Of a stretch of DNA of 41,821 nucleotides, positions 17,678 through 25,690 are shown piece by piece (the stretch's first letter is position 1; the number at the start of each line of letters is the position of its first letter). The stretch is from an uncultured Opitutia bacterium (lineage in GTDB: Bacteria; Verrucomicrobiota; Verrucomicrobiia; Opitutales; Opitutaceae). The notes below the pieces were generated by a model, which was given only the letters and a program-made list of their open reading frames with translations, was not told the DNA's origin and searched no databases. The translations under genes were made by a program, and so were the position numbers. The DNA lies in contig CAIOTK010000506.1 of the NCBI GenBank assembly GCA_903861185.1, positions 1-41,821 of the forward strand, written 5' to 3'.

Positions 17678-19201
17678 GTGCCCTGCCTCGCCCGCTATTT
17701 GCTGCTCCTAGCGTTGGCGACACCCCCCCTGATCCGCGCCGAAGTGCGGCTCGGCACGCCCTTCCAAGATCACGCTGTGCTCCAGCGCGAACGGCCGGTG
17801 CGGATTTGGGGCTGGGCCCACCCCGGAGAACGCGTGCGCGTCACCTTGGGGGAACTGCCACCCAGCATGACCAACGCGGATCCCACTGGGCGCTGGGACG
17901 TCACGCTCCCGGCGCTGCCCGCCAGCCTCGCCCCGCGCACCCTCTCGGCGGAAGGCAGCACCCGCGCCTTCGCCCGGGACGTGCTGGTCGGCGAGGTCTG
18001 GCTGGCCGCGGGGCAATCCAACATGGAATGGCGCCTGAAATCCGCCACCGCCGGCGAGGCCGACCAAGCGGCCGCTGACTTCCCCGCCATCCGACAGCTC
18101 AAGGTGGCCCGCAACCCCCGGAGCGAGCGGCAGACCGAGGCGGCCGCCGCGTGGAGCGTCTGTTCCCCCTCGACCGCCGGGGACTTCTCGGCCGTCGGCT
18201 TTCACTTCGCCCGGGAGCTGTGGCTGGCGCTGCGTGTTCCCATAGGGTTGATCAACTGCTCGCACGGCAACAGCGCGGTCGAGGGTTGGATGAGCCGCGA
18301 GGCACTCGCGGCGGATCCCGCCTTCCGAGGGGTGGCGGACCGTTGGAACGAGGTACTGGCGCGTTACCCCGCCGCGCGTGAACGCCACGAGGCAGCGCTG
18401 CAGCGTTGGGACAAGGAGGCGGCGGCCGCGCGCGCCCGCGGCGCGAGCCCGCCGAACCGTCCCGCGGCCCCTATTGGTCCTGGTCATCACCAAGAGCCCG
18501 CGGCGCTCTTCAACGGGATGATCGCGCCGGTTTTGCCCTACGCGTTACGCGGGTTCCTCTGGTACCAAGGAGAGGGCAACGCGCGCCGCGCGGGCGAGTA
18601 CGAGCGCCTTTTTTCCGCCTTAATCGGGCAGTGGCGGCACGACTTCCAGGCCGCGGATGCGCCCTTCTTTTGGGTCCAACTTCCCGGCCTTGGTCGGATG
18701 CCGCCCACGACCACGCCCGATGACTGGGTGGCACTACGCGCCGCGCAGACTGCCACTTTGGCCCTGCCCGCGACCGGCCAGGCAGTGACGATCGACGTGG
18801 GGGATCCGGCAGACATTCATCCGCTACGGAAGCGCGAGGTCGGCGAGCGATTGGCCCGCTTGGCGCGGCGCCGCGTGTACGGGGAATCCATCCTAGACGA
18901 AGGGCCCAGCCCGAAGTGGGTTCAAAGGAGCGGCGCTTTCGTGGAGATAGAGTTCGTCCACGCAGCGGGCGGGTTACGGATGGGGGGCGCGCCCGACCGC
19001 GCCTTCGAACTGGCGGGGCCAGAGGGTCGGTTCGCGGCCGCCACGGAGATCGTGATGATCGCCGAAAACCGACTGCGATTATCCGCTCCGGGAGTCGATC
19101 GACCCGCGCACGTCCGCCACGCGTGGCAGGCACTCCCCGCCGGCTGGTTGCTAAACGCCTCAGGTCTGCCGACCCCGCCCTTCTCGCTCCCAGTGGACTG
19201 A
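17678..19201 (+). CDS. Sialate O-acetylesterase-like secreted esterase
   Basis: A 507-residue secreted SGNH-type esterase. The GTG at 17678 gives the signal peptide (VPCLARYLLLLALATPPLIRA); the frame is open further upstream to 17513, but that part overlaps the symporter gene. Diagnostic motifs of the sialate O-acetylesterase family are present: EVWLAAGQSNMEW with the nucleophilic Ser, GFLWYQGEGNA, and the catalytic Asp-x-His in GDPADIHPLRKREVGERL. In Verrucomicrobiota and Bacteroidota these enzymes often deacetylate plant or algal glycans (for example acetylated xylan) rather than sialic acid. Co-orientation with the symporter and galK suggests one unit that deacetylates a glycan, imports the freed hexose and phosphorylates it. 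The substrate is inferred. Confidence 0.9.
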   Translation: MPCLARYLLLLALATPPLIRAEVRLGTPFQDHAVLQRERPVRIWGWAHPGERVRVTLGELPPSMTNADPTGRWDVTLPALPASLAPRTLSAEGSTRAFARDVLVGEVWLAAGQSNMEWRLKSATAGEADQAAADFPAIRQLKVARNPRSERQTEAAAAWSVCSPSTAGDFSAVGFHFARELWLALRVPIGLINCSHGNSAVEGWMSREALAADPAFRGVADRWNEVLARYPAARERHEAALQRWDKEAAAARARGASPPNRPAAPIGPGHHQEPAALFNGMIAPVLPYALRGFLWYQGEGNARRAGEYERLFSALIGQWRHDFQAADAPFFWVQLPGLGRMPPTTTPDDWVALRAAQTATLALPATGQAVTIDVGDPADIHPLRKREVGERLARLARRRVYGESILDEGPSPKWVQRSGAFVEIEFVHAAGGLRMGGAPDRAFELAGPEGRFAAATEIVMIAENRLRLSAPGVDRPAHVRHAWQALPAGWLLNASGLPTPPFSLPVD

Positions 19202-19226
19202 CCGCCACGGGCGTATTCAGCCGGGC

Positions 19227-20123
19227 TCAGTGTCCGCCCTGCAGGAACGCTTGGATCCGCGGGACGAGCTCCTCGCGCGCGTCTTCCAGCACGTAATGGC
19301 CGGCGTCCGCGAGCCGGTTCACGGCGGCCCGCGGGAAGAGCTCCCGCCAACGCGCCAAGAAGGTGTCGTCGAAGCAGAAATCCTTCCCACCCCAGTTAAT
19401 CTCCATCGGATGATCGCGCAGCCGTGCGAGGCCCGCCTCCACCGCGACCAGCGCCGCCCAGCTCGGGTGCGAAGGAGCCAGCGGGATATCGCGGACAAAC
19501 CCGTGCACCGCGGCGCGATCGGCCCAAGTCTGGTAGGGCCACAGATAGCCGCGGCCCACCTCTCGCGACAACGGCCGACGATGCACCGCCATCCATGTAG
19601 CCGGCCACGCGAACCCATTGGCTCCGCGAACCAGCAGCGCACCCAACCCCGGCACGCGGCACAGGGCGATCCGCGCGGGTATCCGTCGCGAACGGAACGC
19701 GGCGGTGTTGAGTACCACTATTCGCCCCACCCTTGCCGGATTCCGTCCGGCCCAACCCATCCCGATCGCCCCACCCCAGTCGTGCACGACCAGATGCACC
19801 CGACGCAGGCCCAGCGCGTCCACGAGACCCGCTAAGTCCTCGATCCGCCGCGCCAGCGGCCGCGGACCGCCCGGGGTGAGATCCGAAAGGCCCATCCCCA
19901 GGTGGTCGGGCACAATGCAGCGCAGTCCGGGCGCCAGAGCCCGCACGAGGTGCCGGTAGTAATAGGACCACGTCGGGTTGCCGTGGACCATCAGCACCGC
20001 CTCGTCCCCGCGCGGGCCTTCATCGAGGTAACTCAGCGCGTGGCCGTCGGCCGTGCGGTGGCGGCGCGGGGTGAACGGGTATTCGGCCCGCAGCCAGTCG
20101 GGAAGCGCGGCCGGGCTCACCAT
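19227..20123 (-). CDS. oleB: OleB-type alpha/beta hydrolase (beta-lactone decarboxylase)
   Basis: A 298-residue alpha/beta hydrolase of the haloalkane-dehalogenase superfamily. The oxyanion element HGNPTWS (47-53), nucleophile Asp115 in VVHDWGG and catalytic His276 in DAGHYVLEDA are present. Beyond these shared motifs it carries the extended OleB pattern: VLNTAAF, VRGANGFA, LWPYQTW, FVRDIPL and NWGGKDFCFDD. OleB decarboxylates the cis-beta-lactone made by OleC to give a cis-olefin, the last step of head-to-head hydrocarbon synthesis. Its ATG overlaps the end of oleA by 7 bp, so it is translationally coupled to it and is the last gene of the eight-gene operon. No OleC or OleD follows; the next gene is convergent. 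A true dehalogenase is less likely given the neighbour. Confidence 0.9.
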   Translation of the reverse strand: MVSPAALPDWLRAEYPFTPRRHRTADGHALSYLDEGPRGDEAVLMVHGNPTWSYYYRHLVRALAPGLRCIVPDHLGMGLSDLTPGGPRPLARRIEDLAGLVDALGLRRVHLVVHDWGGAIGMGWAGRNPARVGRIVVLNTAAFRSRRIPARIALCRVPGLGALLVRGANGFAWPATWMAVHRRPLSREVGRGYLWPYQTWADRAAVHGFVRDIPLAPSHPSWAALVAVEAGLARLRDHPMEINWGGKDFCFDDTFLARWRELFPRAAVNRLADAGHYVLEDAREELVPRIQAFLQGGH

Positions 20124-21142
20124 TCGAGCGCGAGCATCAGGCAGTTGAGGCCGCTCCCGATGCCGAGGAGGGCAACGCGATCCCCGTCGCGCACGGCGCC
20201 GGCTTCGACCGCCGCCGCGAGCGTGGCGGGCAGTGCGGCAGAGCCGGTGTTACCTAGGGTCTCGAACGTGGAGAAGTCGCGGGCGAGGTCGAGGCCGAGG
20301 GCCTCGTAGAGGCGGCGGCGATGGACCGAGCCGACCTGATGGCAGATGATGCGATCGAACGCGCCCCCCTGGGCGGCCGAAAACTCGCGCCACGTCTCGC
20401 GGGCCAGTTCGACGCCGGCCACCAGCAATTCCTCGGAGTCGGTCTGCATCGCCAGCGCCTCGCGACCGTGGTGATCACCCTGGCAGAGCGCGTTGTGATG
20501 CGTGGCGGCCCGGGCCACGCCGCCAAGCAGGCGGTGCGGCCGGCCGGTGACGAGAGAACGGTGGCAAACGACGGCAGCCACGGCGGCCGACCCGATCGTG
20601 AGGTTGGCGAAGTACGGCTTGATCTCCTGGCGCGAGAGCCCGGGGGCGTTGAGCGTCCGCAGCGTTTCCTCCACCAGCGGCCGGCCATTCTCACCCGCGG
20701 CGACCAGCGCGCAACGAATCTGGCCCGACTGGATCATCGCGGCCGCGACGGTCAACGCGTTGAGAAAGCCGAGGCAAGCGTTTGACAGGTCGAAGATCTG
20801 CGCCGAGTCGGGCAAACCGATGAGGCGATGGGCGAAGGCAGCCGTGGCAGGCTCCAGCATATCCCGGCTGACGGCAGCGTGGATAAAAAGTTCGACCTGG
20901 GCCGGGACGAGACCCGAGCGCGCGAGGGCCGCGCGGCCCGCAGCGGCGCTGGCGGCGGAAGCGCGGGTGCCAGGGGGCCACATCCGACGCGAGCGGATGC
21001 CCGTCATCAGTTCCAATCGGCCGGCGGGGAGGCGCAGTCGGGTGTAAAGTGGCTCCAGCCGCCGCTCGATCTCCGCAGAGGTCAGCTCCTCATCCGGCAG
21101 CGCAGTCGCCAGCGACTCCAGACAGACATCCGTGAAATTCAT
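20117..21142 (-). CDS. oleA: OleA-type thiolase (acyl-CoA/acyl-ACP head-to-head condensing enzyme)
   Basis: A 341-residue thiolase-superfamily protein. OleA condenses two activated fatty acids by non-decarboxylative Claisen condensation to a long beta-keto acid. The catalytic set is complete: Cys123 (SNACLGFLNA), His268 (CHQVGSVH), Asn298 (LGNTGSAALP), and, distinguishing OleA from FabH, Glu97 in SRDMLEPATA. The spacing Glu-Cys (26) and His-Asn (30) equals that of Xanthomonas OleA (117/143 and 285/315). The family-specific ending LLGIGSGLNC is present. The ATG at 21142 (MNFTDVCLESL) is 8 bp after the fabI stop; a frame extension to 21199 overlaps fabI and is rejected. Because it sits behind an ACP and type II fatty-acid enzymes, its acyl donors may be made by this same operon. 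Confidence 0.93.
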   Translation of the reverse strand: MNFTDVCLESLATALPDEELTSAEIERRLEPLYTRLRLPAGRLELMTGIRSRRMWPPGTRASAASAAAGRAALARSGLVPAQVELFIHAAVSRDMLEPATAAFAHRLIGLPDSAQIFDLSNACLGFLNALTVAAAMIQSGQIRCALVAAGENGRPLVEETLRTLNAPGLSRQEIKPYFANLTIGSAAVAAVVCHRSLVTGRPHRLLGGVARAATHHNALCQGDHHGREALAMQTDSEELLVAGVELARETWREFSAAQGGAFDRIICHQVGSVHRRRLYEALGLDLARDFSTFETLGNTGSAALPATLAAAVEAGAVRDGDRVALLGIGSGLNCLMLALEW

Positions 21143-21150
21143 TCCGGGAC

Positions 21151-21957
21151 TCACGGGCGCATCGCCAAACGGACCACGTCCTGATCGAACGTATTGCACG
21201 CTAAGCCGGCGTCGACGACCACGGTCGTGCCGTTAAGCCCGCTGCTGCGGGGGCTGAGCAGGAACGCGGCCACGTCGGCCACCTCCTGCGTCGCGACGCT
21301 CCGTTTCCGGAACGTCAGTTTTTCCGCGTAAAGGTAGCTTTCCAGGTAGCCGGGGATTCCCGCGGAGGAGCTTGTGCGGAGGGGGCCCGCCCCGACGACA
21401 TTGAAACGAACCGCGGAGTCGGCACTGAAGGACTTAGCAAGGAAACGCGCGCAGGACTCCAGCGCGGCCTTGATCGGGCCCATATAACCGTAGTTGGCAG
21501 GCGTGACCTGCAGCGACGAAATGCCGATCGTGACCACCGAGGCGTCGGACGCGAGGAGCGGCTTGAGCGCACGCGACAGCTCGACCAGCGAGAACGCGGA
21601 GATGGTGGTCGCCTGCAGGAAGTCGGCCCGGCTCGTCTCATGGAACGGCTTAAATCCCTCGCGGTAGTTGGCGAAGGCGATCGAGTGGACCACGCCGTGC
21701 AGCGGGCCGACGCCGGCAGCTTGCAACTCCACCGCGAGACGGGCGGCCGCGCCGTCCTCCTCCACGTCGCAAACGAAAGCCGTCCGGTCACCGAGGAGCG
21801 CTGCCAGCGACTGCCGGCGCGCGGCGGAGCGTACGCTATACACGACCCGCGCTCCCTGCTCCTCGAGGGTGCGCGCGATATGCCACGCGACGCTGCGCCG
21901 GTTGGCGATGCCGGTGACCAGCACCGTGCGGCCGGCCAGCTGCAGAAAATCGCTCAT
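21151..21957 (-). CDS. fabI: Enoyl-ACP reductase-like SDR (FabI type, variant active site)
   Basis: A 268-residue short-chain dehydrogenase of the FabI branch, expected to reduce enoyl-ACP with NAD(P)H. The FabI-type cofactor motif TGIANRRSVAW (15-25) replaces the GxxxGxG of other SDRs. Tyr156 and Lys163 (NYGYMGPIK) align exactly with E. coli FabI Tyr156/Lys163, and AGPLRTSSSAGIPGY matches the substrate-loop region. Position 146, normally the second conserved Tyr of FabI, is Ile here (TIGISSLQ). That makes it a divergent member whose substrate or reaction may differ. Start and stop overlap neighbours: ATGA with fabZ upstream, and only 8 bp to oleA downstream. It is part of the ketosynthase-ACP-FAD-FAD-fabZ-fabI-oleA-oleB operon. 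Confidence 0.85.
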   Translation of the reverse strand: MSDFLQLAGRTVLVTGIANRRSVAWHIARTLEEQGARVVYSVRSAARRQSLAALLGDRTAFVCDVEEDGAAARLAVELQAAGVGPLHGVVHSIAFANYREGFKPFHETSRADFLQATTISAFSLVELSRALKPLLASDASVVTIGISSLQVTPANYGYMGPIKAALESCARFLAKSFSADSAVRFNVVGAGPLRTSSSAGIPGYLESYLYAEKLTFRKRSVATQEVADVAAFLLSPRSSGLNGTTVVVDAGLACNTFDQDVVRLAMRP

Positions 21958-22406
21958 GAGGCGGGGGCGCTCGCTGGGGCCTTCCAGGCGACGGCGAATT
22001 CGAGCGAAAGGATGCGCACGCCGTCTTCACGCCGGATCGATCCCGCGAGCATCGTGAAACCGCCGAGGGCATCCTTCTCCTTTACCTCCAGCAGAACCCG
22101 GTCCCCCGGGTATACCGGATGGCGAAATCGCACCTCGGAAATCTTCGCGATGAGCGGCAGCCCCTCGCCGGGGGCCGCGCCGGCCTCTCGCGCCTTAAGG
22201 GCCATATAGCAGGCGGCCGCCTGGAACACGGCCTCGCACAGCAGCACCCCGGGGGTGATGGGCGCGCCCGGATAGTGCCCCTTGTAGAAATCCTCCTCCG
22301 CCCGCCACGTCCGGCGAGCCACTAGGGTGCCGGGCCCCCGGCTGACGATCTCGTCGACAAACAGGAACGGGGGCCGGTGCGGGATCAGGTCGGTGACGGC
22401 GGTCAT
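21954..22406 (-). CDS. fabZ: 3-hydroxyacyl-ACP dehydratase (FabZ type)
   Basis: A 150-residue hot-dog-fold dehydratase. It would convert 3-hydroxyacyl-ACP to trans-2-enoyl-ACP. The opening [14 protein letters not shown] is the FabZ hallmark. Catalytic His44 ([15 protein letters not shown]) and Glu58 ([10 protein letters not shown]) are 14 residues apart, as in characterised FabZ. Length is normal (about 145-155). The start overlaps the stop of the second FAD oxidoreductase as ATGA (22403-22406), and its own stop overlaps the fabI start as ATGA (21954-21957), so all three are translationally coupled. No ketoreductase (FabG) is present in the operon, so one from central metabolism would be needed to supply its substrate. 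Confidence 0.93.
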   Translation of the reverse strand: MTAVTDLIPHRPPFLFVDEIVSRGPGTLVARRTWRAEEDFYKGHYPGAPITPGVLLCEAVFQAAACYMALKAREAGAAPGEGLPLIAKISEVRFRHPVYPGDRVLLEVKEKDALGGFTMLAGSIRREDGVRILSLEFAVAWKAPASAPAS

Positions 22407-23848
22407 AACGCGGCGGCACGCTTTTCCGCGTGGAGAGCCTTGTCGATCCTGTTCGCCACAATGACCCCGTAGTTGATCGTGCCGAGCCAGCCGGACATAA
22501 TAATTCCGACGGAACCGGCGTGGAAGAGGCCCGGCAGCTGGTCTGGCAGGTCCATCGAGACCTTCAGCCCCTCAAATTTGGTGCCGAACGAGGTGCCCGC
22601 CCAGTGGGTCGTATAGCGTTCGATGGTCCGCGGCGTGGCCGCCTCACGCCAGTCGATCTTCGCCCGGACGTCGGGGATGTAGCGCTCGAGCGCAGTGATC
22701 GACTCCTCAATAAGGCGCTCCTTGGCGCGGGCATACTCCGGATCGGGGAGACCCTGCCAGTCCTCGTGGCGGGCGTTGAGGGAAACCACAATCGCGTAGC
22801 GGTCGGCCCCGGGGCGGGTGTCCGGGTAGTAGACCGAGAAAGTGCGACTGGTGGTATCGAAAGCGGTCAGCTCGCCGCTGCTGAAGCGGGGCGCGGCCGA
22901 GGTGAACACGAGGTCGCCGATGTGTGGAATGGATTCTCCGCGGCGGATGCCGAGGTAAACCTGGCATGAGCTGGAGTTGACCCGCACCGCGCGGGCGGCC
23001 GCAAGGTAGTCGGGGGCGAGGTGCTCCTCGCCGGCGAGGCGGAACAGGGTCGTCTTGAGGTTGGCGTTGGAAAGGATGGCCTTCGCGCGGATCACCCGTC
23101 CGCCTCGGGCGACGATGCCGGCCGCGACTTTCCTCCCGTCGCGCTCCTCGACCAAGATGCGTTCCACGAGCACCTTCTTGCGCAGCTCGACCCCGTTGCG
23201 GCGGAGCTCGTCCACCATCTTCGCGATCAGCTGGTCGGAACCACCCCGGAAAGTATAGACTCCGGAGCCCATGAAGTTCGAGAAGACGATCCCGTAGGTG
23301 ATCGCAGGGTCCTCGGTAGTCGAGCCATTGGCGTAGGCAATGGGCTCCATCAGCAGCCGCTGCACATCATCCCGCCCGGGGAAGAAGCGGTTAAACATCT
23401 CCCCGGTGGTCTCGCGATGATCGTCGTAGAAGTTCATCCCCCGCAGGTGCTCGTAGAAGGCCTCAACCTGCGCCCGCGGGACCCCGAAAGACTCGACCAG
23501 CACGCGCGTATAATCGTCGCGCGTGAAAGTCGTGCGGACGTCCATCTGGGGATTAACGAAGCGGATGTCCCGCAAGGGCACGATCGCCTCAGCGATCTCC
23601 CGGGACCAATATTTACGGCAACTCTTAATCATCCCGCTGGGGAAACCGTGCAGGGAGATGTCGAAAATGTGACCGCCGCGGCGAGTGAACCAAGTAGCTA
23701 AGCCGCCGAACTGGTAGTGGTGCTCCAGCAGCAGCACGCGGTGGCCGGCCTTCGCAAGGACGTTCGCCCCGGTGAGGCCGCCCAAGCCGCTGCCGATCAC
23801 GATCACGTCGTATTCGTCCGCCACCCCCTTGAGCCAATCGTAAGCCAT
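22403..23848 (-). CDS. FAD-dependent oxidoreductase, phytoene desaturase/RetSat-like (second copy)
   Basis: A 481-residue flavoprotein of the CrtI/retinol-saturase-like amine oxidase superfamily. The N-terminal Rossmann motif [21 protein letters not shown] is followed by the acidic ribose-binding Glu ([11 protein letters not shown]). The C-terminal FAD motif reads [23 protein letters not shown]. CrtI-like enzymes insert, reduce or isomerise double bonds in polyenes; here the ACP, FabZ and FabI neighbours make a fatty-acyl chain a more likely substrate than a carotenoid. The ATG at 23848 ([15 protein letters not shown]) is used; an upstream extension to 24247 overlaps the previous gene. Its stop overlaps fabZ (ATGA). 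It is only distantly similar to the first copy, so the two probably do different steps. Confidence 0.85.
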   Translation of the reverse strand: MAYDWLKGVADEYDVIVIGSGLGGLTGANVLAKAGHRVLLLEHHYQFGGLATWFTRRGGHIFDISLHGFPSGMIKSCRKYWSREIAEAIVPLRDIRFVNPQMDVRTTFTRDDYTRVLVESFGVPRAQVEAFYEHLRGMNFYDDHRETTGEMFNRFFPGRDDVQRLLMEPIAYANGSTTEDPAITYGIVFSNFMGSGVYTFRGGSDQLIAKMVDELRRNGVELRKKVLVERILVEERDGRKVAAGIVARGGRVIRAKAILSNANLKTTLFRLAGEEHLAPDYLAAARAVRVNSSSCQVYLGIRRGESIPHIGDLVFTSAAPRFSSGELTAFDTTSRTFSVYYPDTRPGADRYAIVVSLNARHEDWQGLPDPEYARAKERLIEESITALERYIPDVRAKIDWREAATPRTIERYTTHWAGTSFGTKFEGLKVSMDLPDQLPGLFHAGSVGIIMSGWLGTINYGVIVANRIDKALHAEKRAAAL

Positions 23849-23913
23849 GGATGGGGGAGAGCGTGGGTGGTCCGCGACGGGTTGCCAATCCCGCGCTGGG
23901 GAATTCGCGCAGG

Positions 23914-25344
23914 TCAGCCGCGCTGCAGGATATGGTGGTTGGCCATCGAGATGCCGCTCAGCATCGCGCCGACAATTCCGAGAAAGCCCTGATCCGTACC
24001 GCAGAGGTACACGTTGGGGGCGGCGGTAAGGCCCCGGCGATGCTTCATCCCCGAACCGTAGACCGCGCCCCGCTGGTGCCCGGTGAAGCGCGTGATGGTC
24101 CGCGGGGTGAACATATCGGTCGCCACGGTCACCGCCGCGAGCTCCGCATCCGACACCGGGGGCAGGAACCGCCGCGCGCTCGCCTGCACCACGCCAAACC
24201 ACTCCTGCTTCCGGGCACGGTACTCCGACTCCGGCCACGCCATCCAATCCTCGGGCCGCGCCAGAGAGGTCACGCGGAACCAGCCCTCGGCCAGCGCCTC
24301 GCCCGGTTCGTAAGCAAAGTTGTTCGGAAGGCAGATCACACCGCTGCGGACGTCCACCGGCGCCGACGGGCAGGCGTAATCGAAGCTCCGGCCTTCGTTG
24401 AAAAACACGATGGTGTCCCCGGACCAGCCCAGCGCAGCGGGGGGGCGGTCAAGGACGCAGATCGTCTCAACAAACGAGAGCCGCCCAGGCTCCGTCGGCC
24501 GGGGCGTCGGCAGCCCTCCAGCGGACAGCAGGGACTCGGTTTCCGGGGCACCGATTGAGGACAGGACGTGGTCCGCGGTAATCACCGCCCCGTCGTCGAG
24601 CTCGACCCCGGCAGCACGCCCCTCCCGGAGCACGATGCGGCGTACGCCACACTTCATCCGGCGTTCACCGCCGGCCTCCCGGTACTTCGCCAGCAGCACC
24701 CGCAGAATGCGACGCACGCCTTCGGCAGGGCGGGCGAAACCCTCGAGGAAGAGGGCTTTGAAGAGGATCACGAACTGGCTGAAGTCCATATCCCGCTCGG
24801 TCGGACTGCCGTAGAACATCACCGGGCAGAACAGCATATCCTCCAGCAGCGGATCCGTCAGGTGGCGACGAACCACCTCCCGGGCGGAGGTGGGGGCCGC
24901 GTCGAGGGAAACTTCGTCGTGGGCTCGGACCGCGGCGACAAGGGCGCGGAAGCCATCGATCTGCGCCGGGAAGGCACGGGCGACCTCGGCCTCGAGCACC
25001 TGGAAATCATTGGTGAAGCGCAGGTCCGCCGCCCCTGGGCCGAACGCAATACGCGAGCCGAGCTGCCCCCGCAGCGCGAACTCTTCGCGGTCGATGCGGA
25101 GCTGGCGGAGGAGCTTGGTAAGCGGCGTCCCCTTGACGCCTGGCGGCACGTAGTTGGTGAGCGCGTGGAGCCCGACGTCGTAGCGTCGCCCCTCTCGGCT
25201 ATAGAAACCGTTGAGCCCACCGACGGCGTTATGCCGCTCAAAGATACAGACCTGACGGCCGAAGTGGGCTAGGCGAATCCCGGCGGCGAGGCCCGCCATC
25301 CCCGCTCCGATGATGACCACGTCGTAGTGGGAGCGGGAGTTCAT
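23914..25344 (-). CDS. FAD-dependent oxidoreductase, phytoene desaturase-like (first copy)
   Basis: A 476-residue flavoprotein with N-terminal dinucleotide-binding motif [21 protein letters not shown] and the following ribose-binding Glu ([15 protein letters not shown]). The CrtI-like C-terminus reads [20 protein letters not shown]. The middle (about residues 120-330) is the variable substrate domain. The family catalyses desaturation, saturation or isomerisation of conjugated chains; no exact role can be assigned. The ATG at 25344 ([10 protein letters not shown]) is used; the frame runs to 25512, but that part overlaps the ACP gene. An intrinsic terminator-like hairpin ends only 15 bp before this start, so its expression may be lower than that of ketosynthase and ACP. 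The second FAD gene follows after 65 bp. Confidence 0.85.
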   Translation of the reverse strand: MNSRSHYDVVIIGAGMAGLAAGIRLAHFGRQVCIFERHNAVGGLNGFYSREGRRYDVGLHALTNYVPPGVKGTPLTKLLRQLRIDREEFALRGQLGSRIAFGPGAADLRFTNDFQVLEAEVARAFPAQIDGFRALVAAVRAHDEVSLDAAPTSAREVVRRHLTDPLLEDMLFCPVMFYGSPTERDMDFSQFVILFKALFLEGFARPAEGVRRILRVLLAKYREAGGERRMKCGVRRIVLREGRAAGVELDDGAVITADHVLSSIGAPETESLLSAGGLPTPRPTEPGRLSFVETICVLDRPPAALGWSGDTIVFFNEGRSFDYACPSAPVDVRSGVICLPNNFAYEPGEALAEGWFRVTSLARPEDWMAWPESEYRARKQEWFGVVQASARRFLPPVSDAELAAVTVATDMFTPRTITRFTGHQRGAVYGSGMKHRRGLTAAPNVYLCGTDQGFLGIVGAMLSGISMANHHILQRG

Positions 25345-25359
25345 CAATGGATGGGCAGC

Positions 25360-25383
25360 AAAAAGCCGGGCCCACGGCCCGGC
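25360..25383 (-). terminator. Internal intrinsic terminator/attenuator between ACP and FAD oxidoreductase
   Basis: Read on the minus strand, a perfect 8-bp stem GCCGGGCC/GGCCCGGC with loop GTG is followed at once by TTTTTGC. It begins about 25 nt after the ACP stop and ends 15 nt before the next start codon. This is a standard rho-independent terminator shape placed inside an operon. Partial read-through would set more ketosynthase and ACP than downstream enzymes (inference). Confidence 0.75.
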
Positions 25384-25408
25384 CGGGAGAAGCGACGAAG
25401 GCGAAGAC

Positions 25409-25672
25409 TCAACCCTTGGCGGGCAACGCGTTGAACTTGGGCGTGAGGTACTCCGCGCAACTGTCGAGCGAGGCCAGCTGCAGGTAGTCCGCCTCCGGGA
25501 CCTCAATCCCATGGCGCTTGCGCAACTCCATAACGATATCGAGGAAGTCCATGCTATCGAGCTGGAGCTGGTCGCGAAGCCGGACCTCGGACTTGACGTT
25601 GGTCAAGTCCTCGTCGGGGGCGATGTCGGCGATGATGTCGAGCACCACCTTCTTGCAGTCGTCTTTGGTCAT
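25409..25672 (-). CDS. Acyl carrier protein
   Basis: An 87-residue acidic four-helix carrier protein. The phosphopantetheine attachment site is LDSMDFLDIV with Ser40; the usual DSL is DSM here. The flanking pattern (ADIAPDEDL... LRDQLQLDSMDF... FGI-like HGIEVPEADYLQLASL) is that of type II fatty acid/polyketide carriers. It is 18 bp after the ketosynthase stop, the classic FabF-ACP pairing, and ahead of the FAD enzymes. It is likely a dedicated carrier for this pathway rather than the housekeeping AcpP, which normally sits beside fabG/fabF. It would need a 4'-phosphopantetheinyl transferase encoded elsewhere. Expression may exceed that of the downstream genes because of the terminator that follows. 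Confidence 0.92.
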   Translation of the reverse strand: MTKDDCKKVVLDIIADIAPDEDLTNVKSEVRLRDQLQLDSMDFLDIVMELRKRHGIEVPEADYLQLASLDSCAEYLTPKFNALPAKG

Positions 25673-25690
25673 GGGCGCAGGGGCAGCGGA

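Noticed and set aside
19227-20123. Haloalkane dehalogenase reading of the alpha/beta hydrolase
   Set aside because: The HDWGG nucleophile motif is shared, but the extended pattern (VLNTAAF, FVRDIPL, WGGKDFCFD) and the overlap with oleA point to OleB.
20117-21142. FabH (KAS III) as the function of the thiolase-like protein
   Set aside because: The catalytic Glu97 and its spacing to Cys123, and the LLGIGSGLNC ending, are OleA features absent from FabH.
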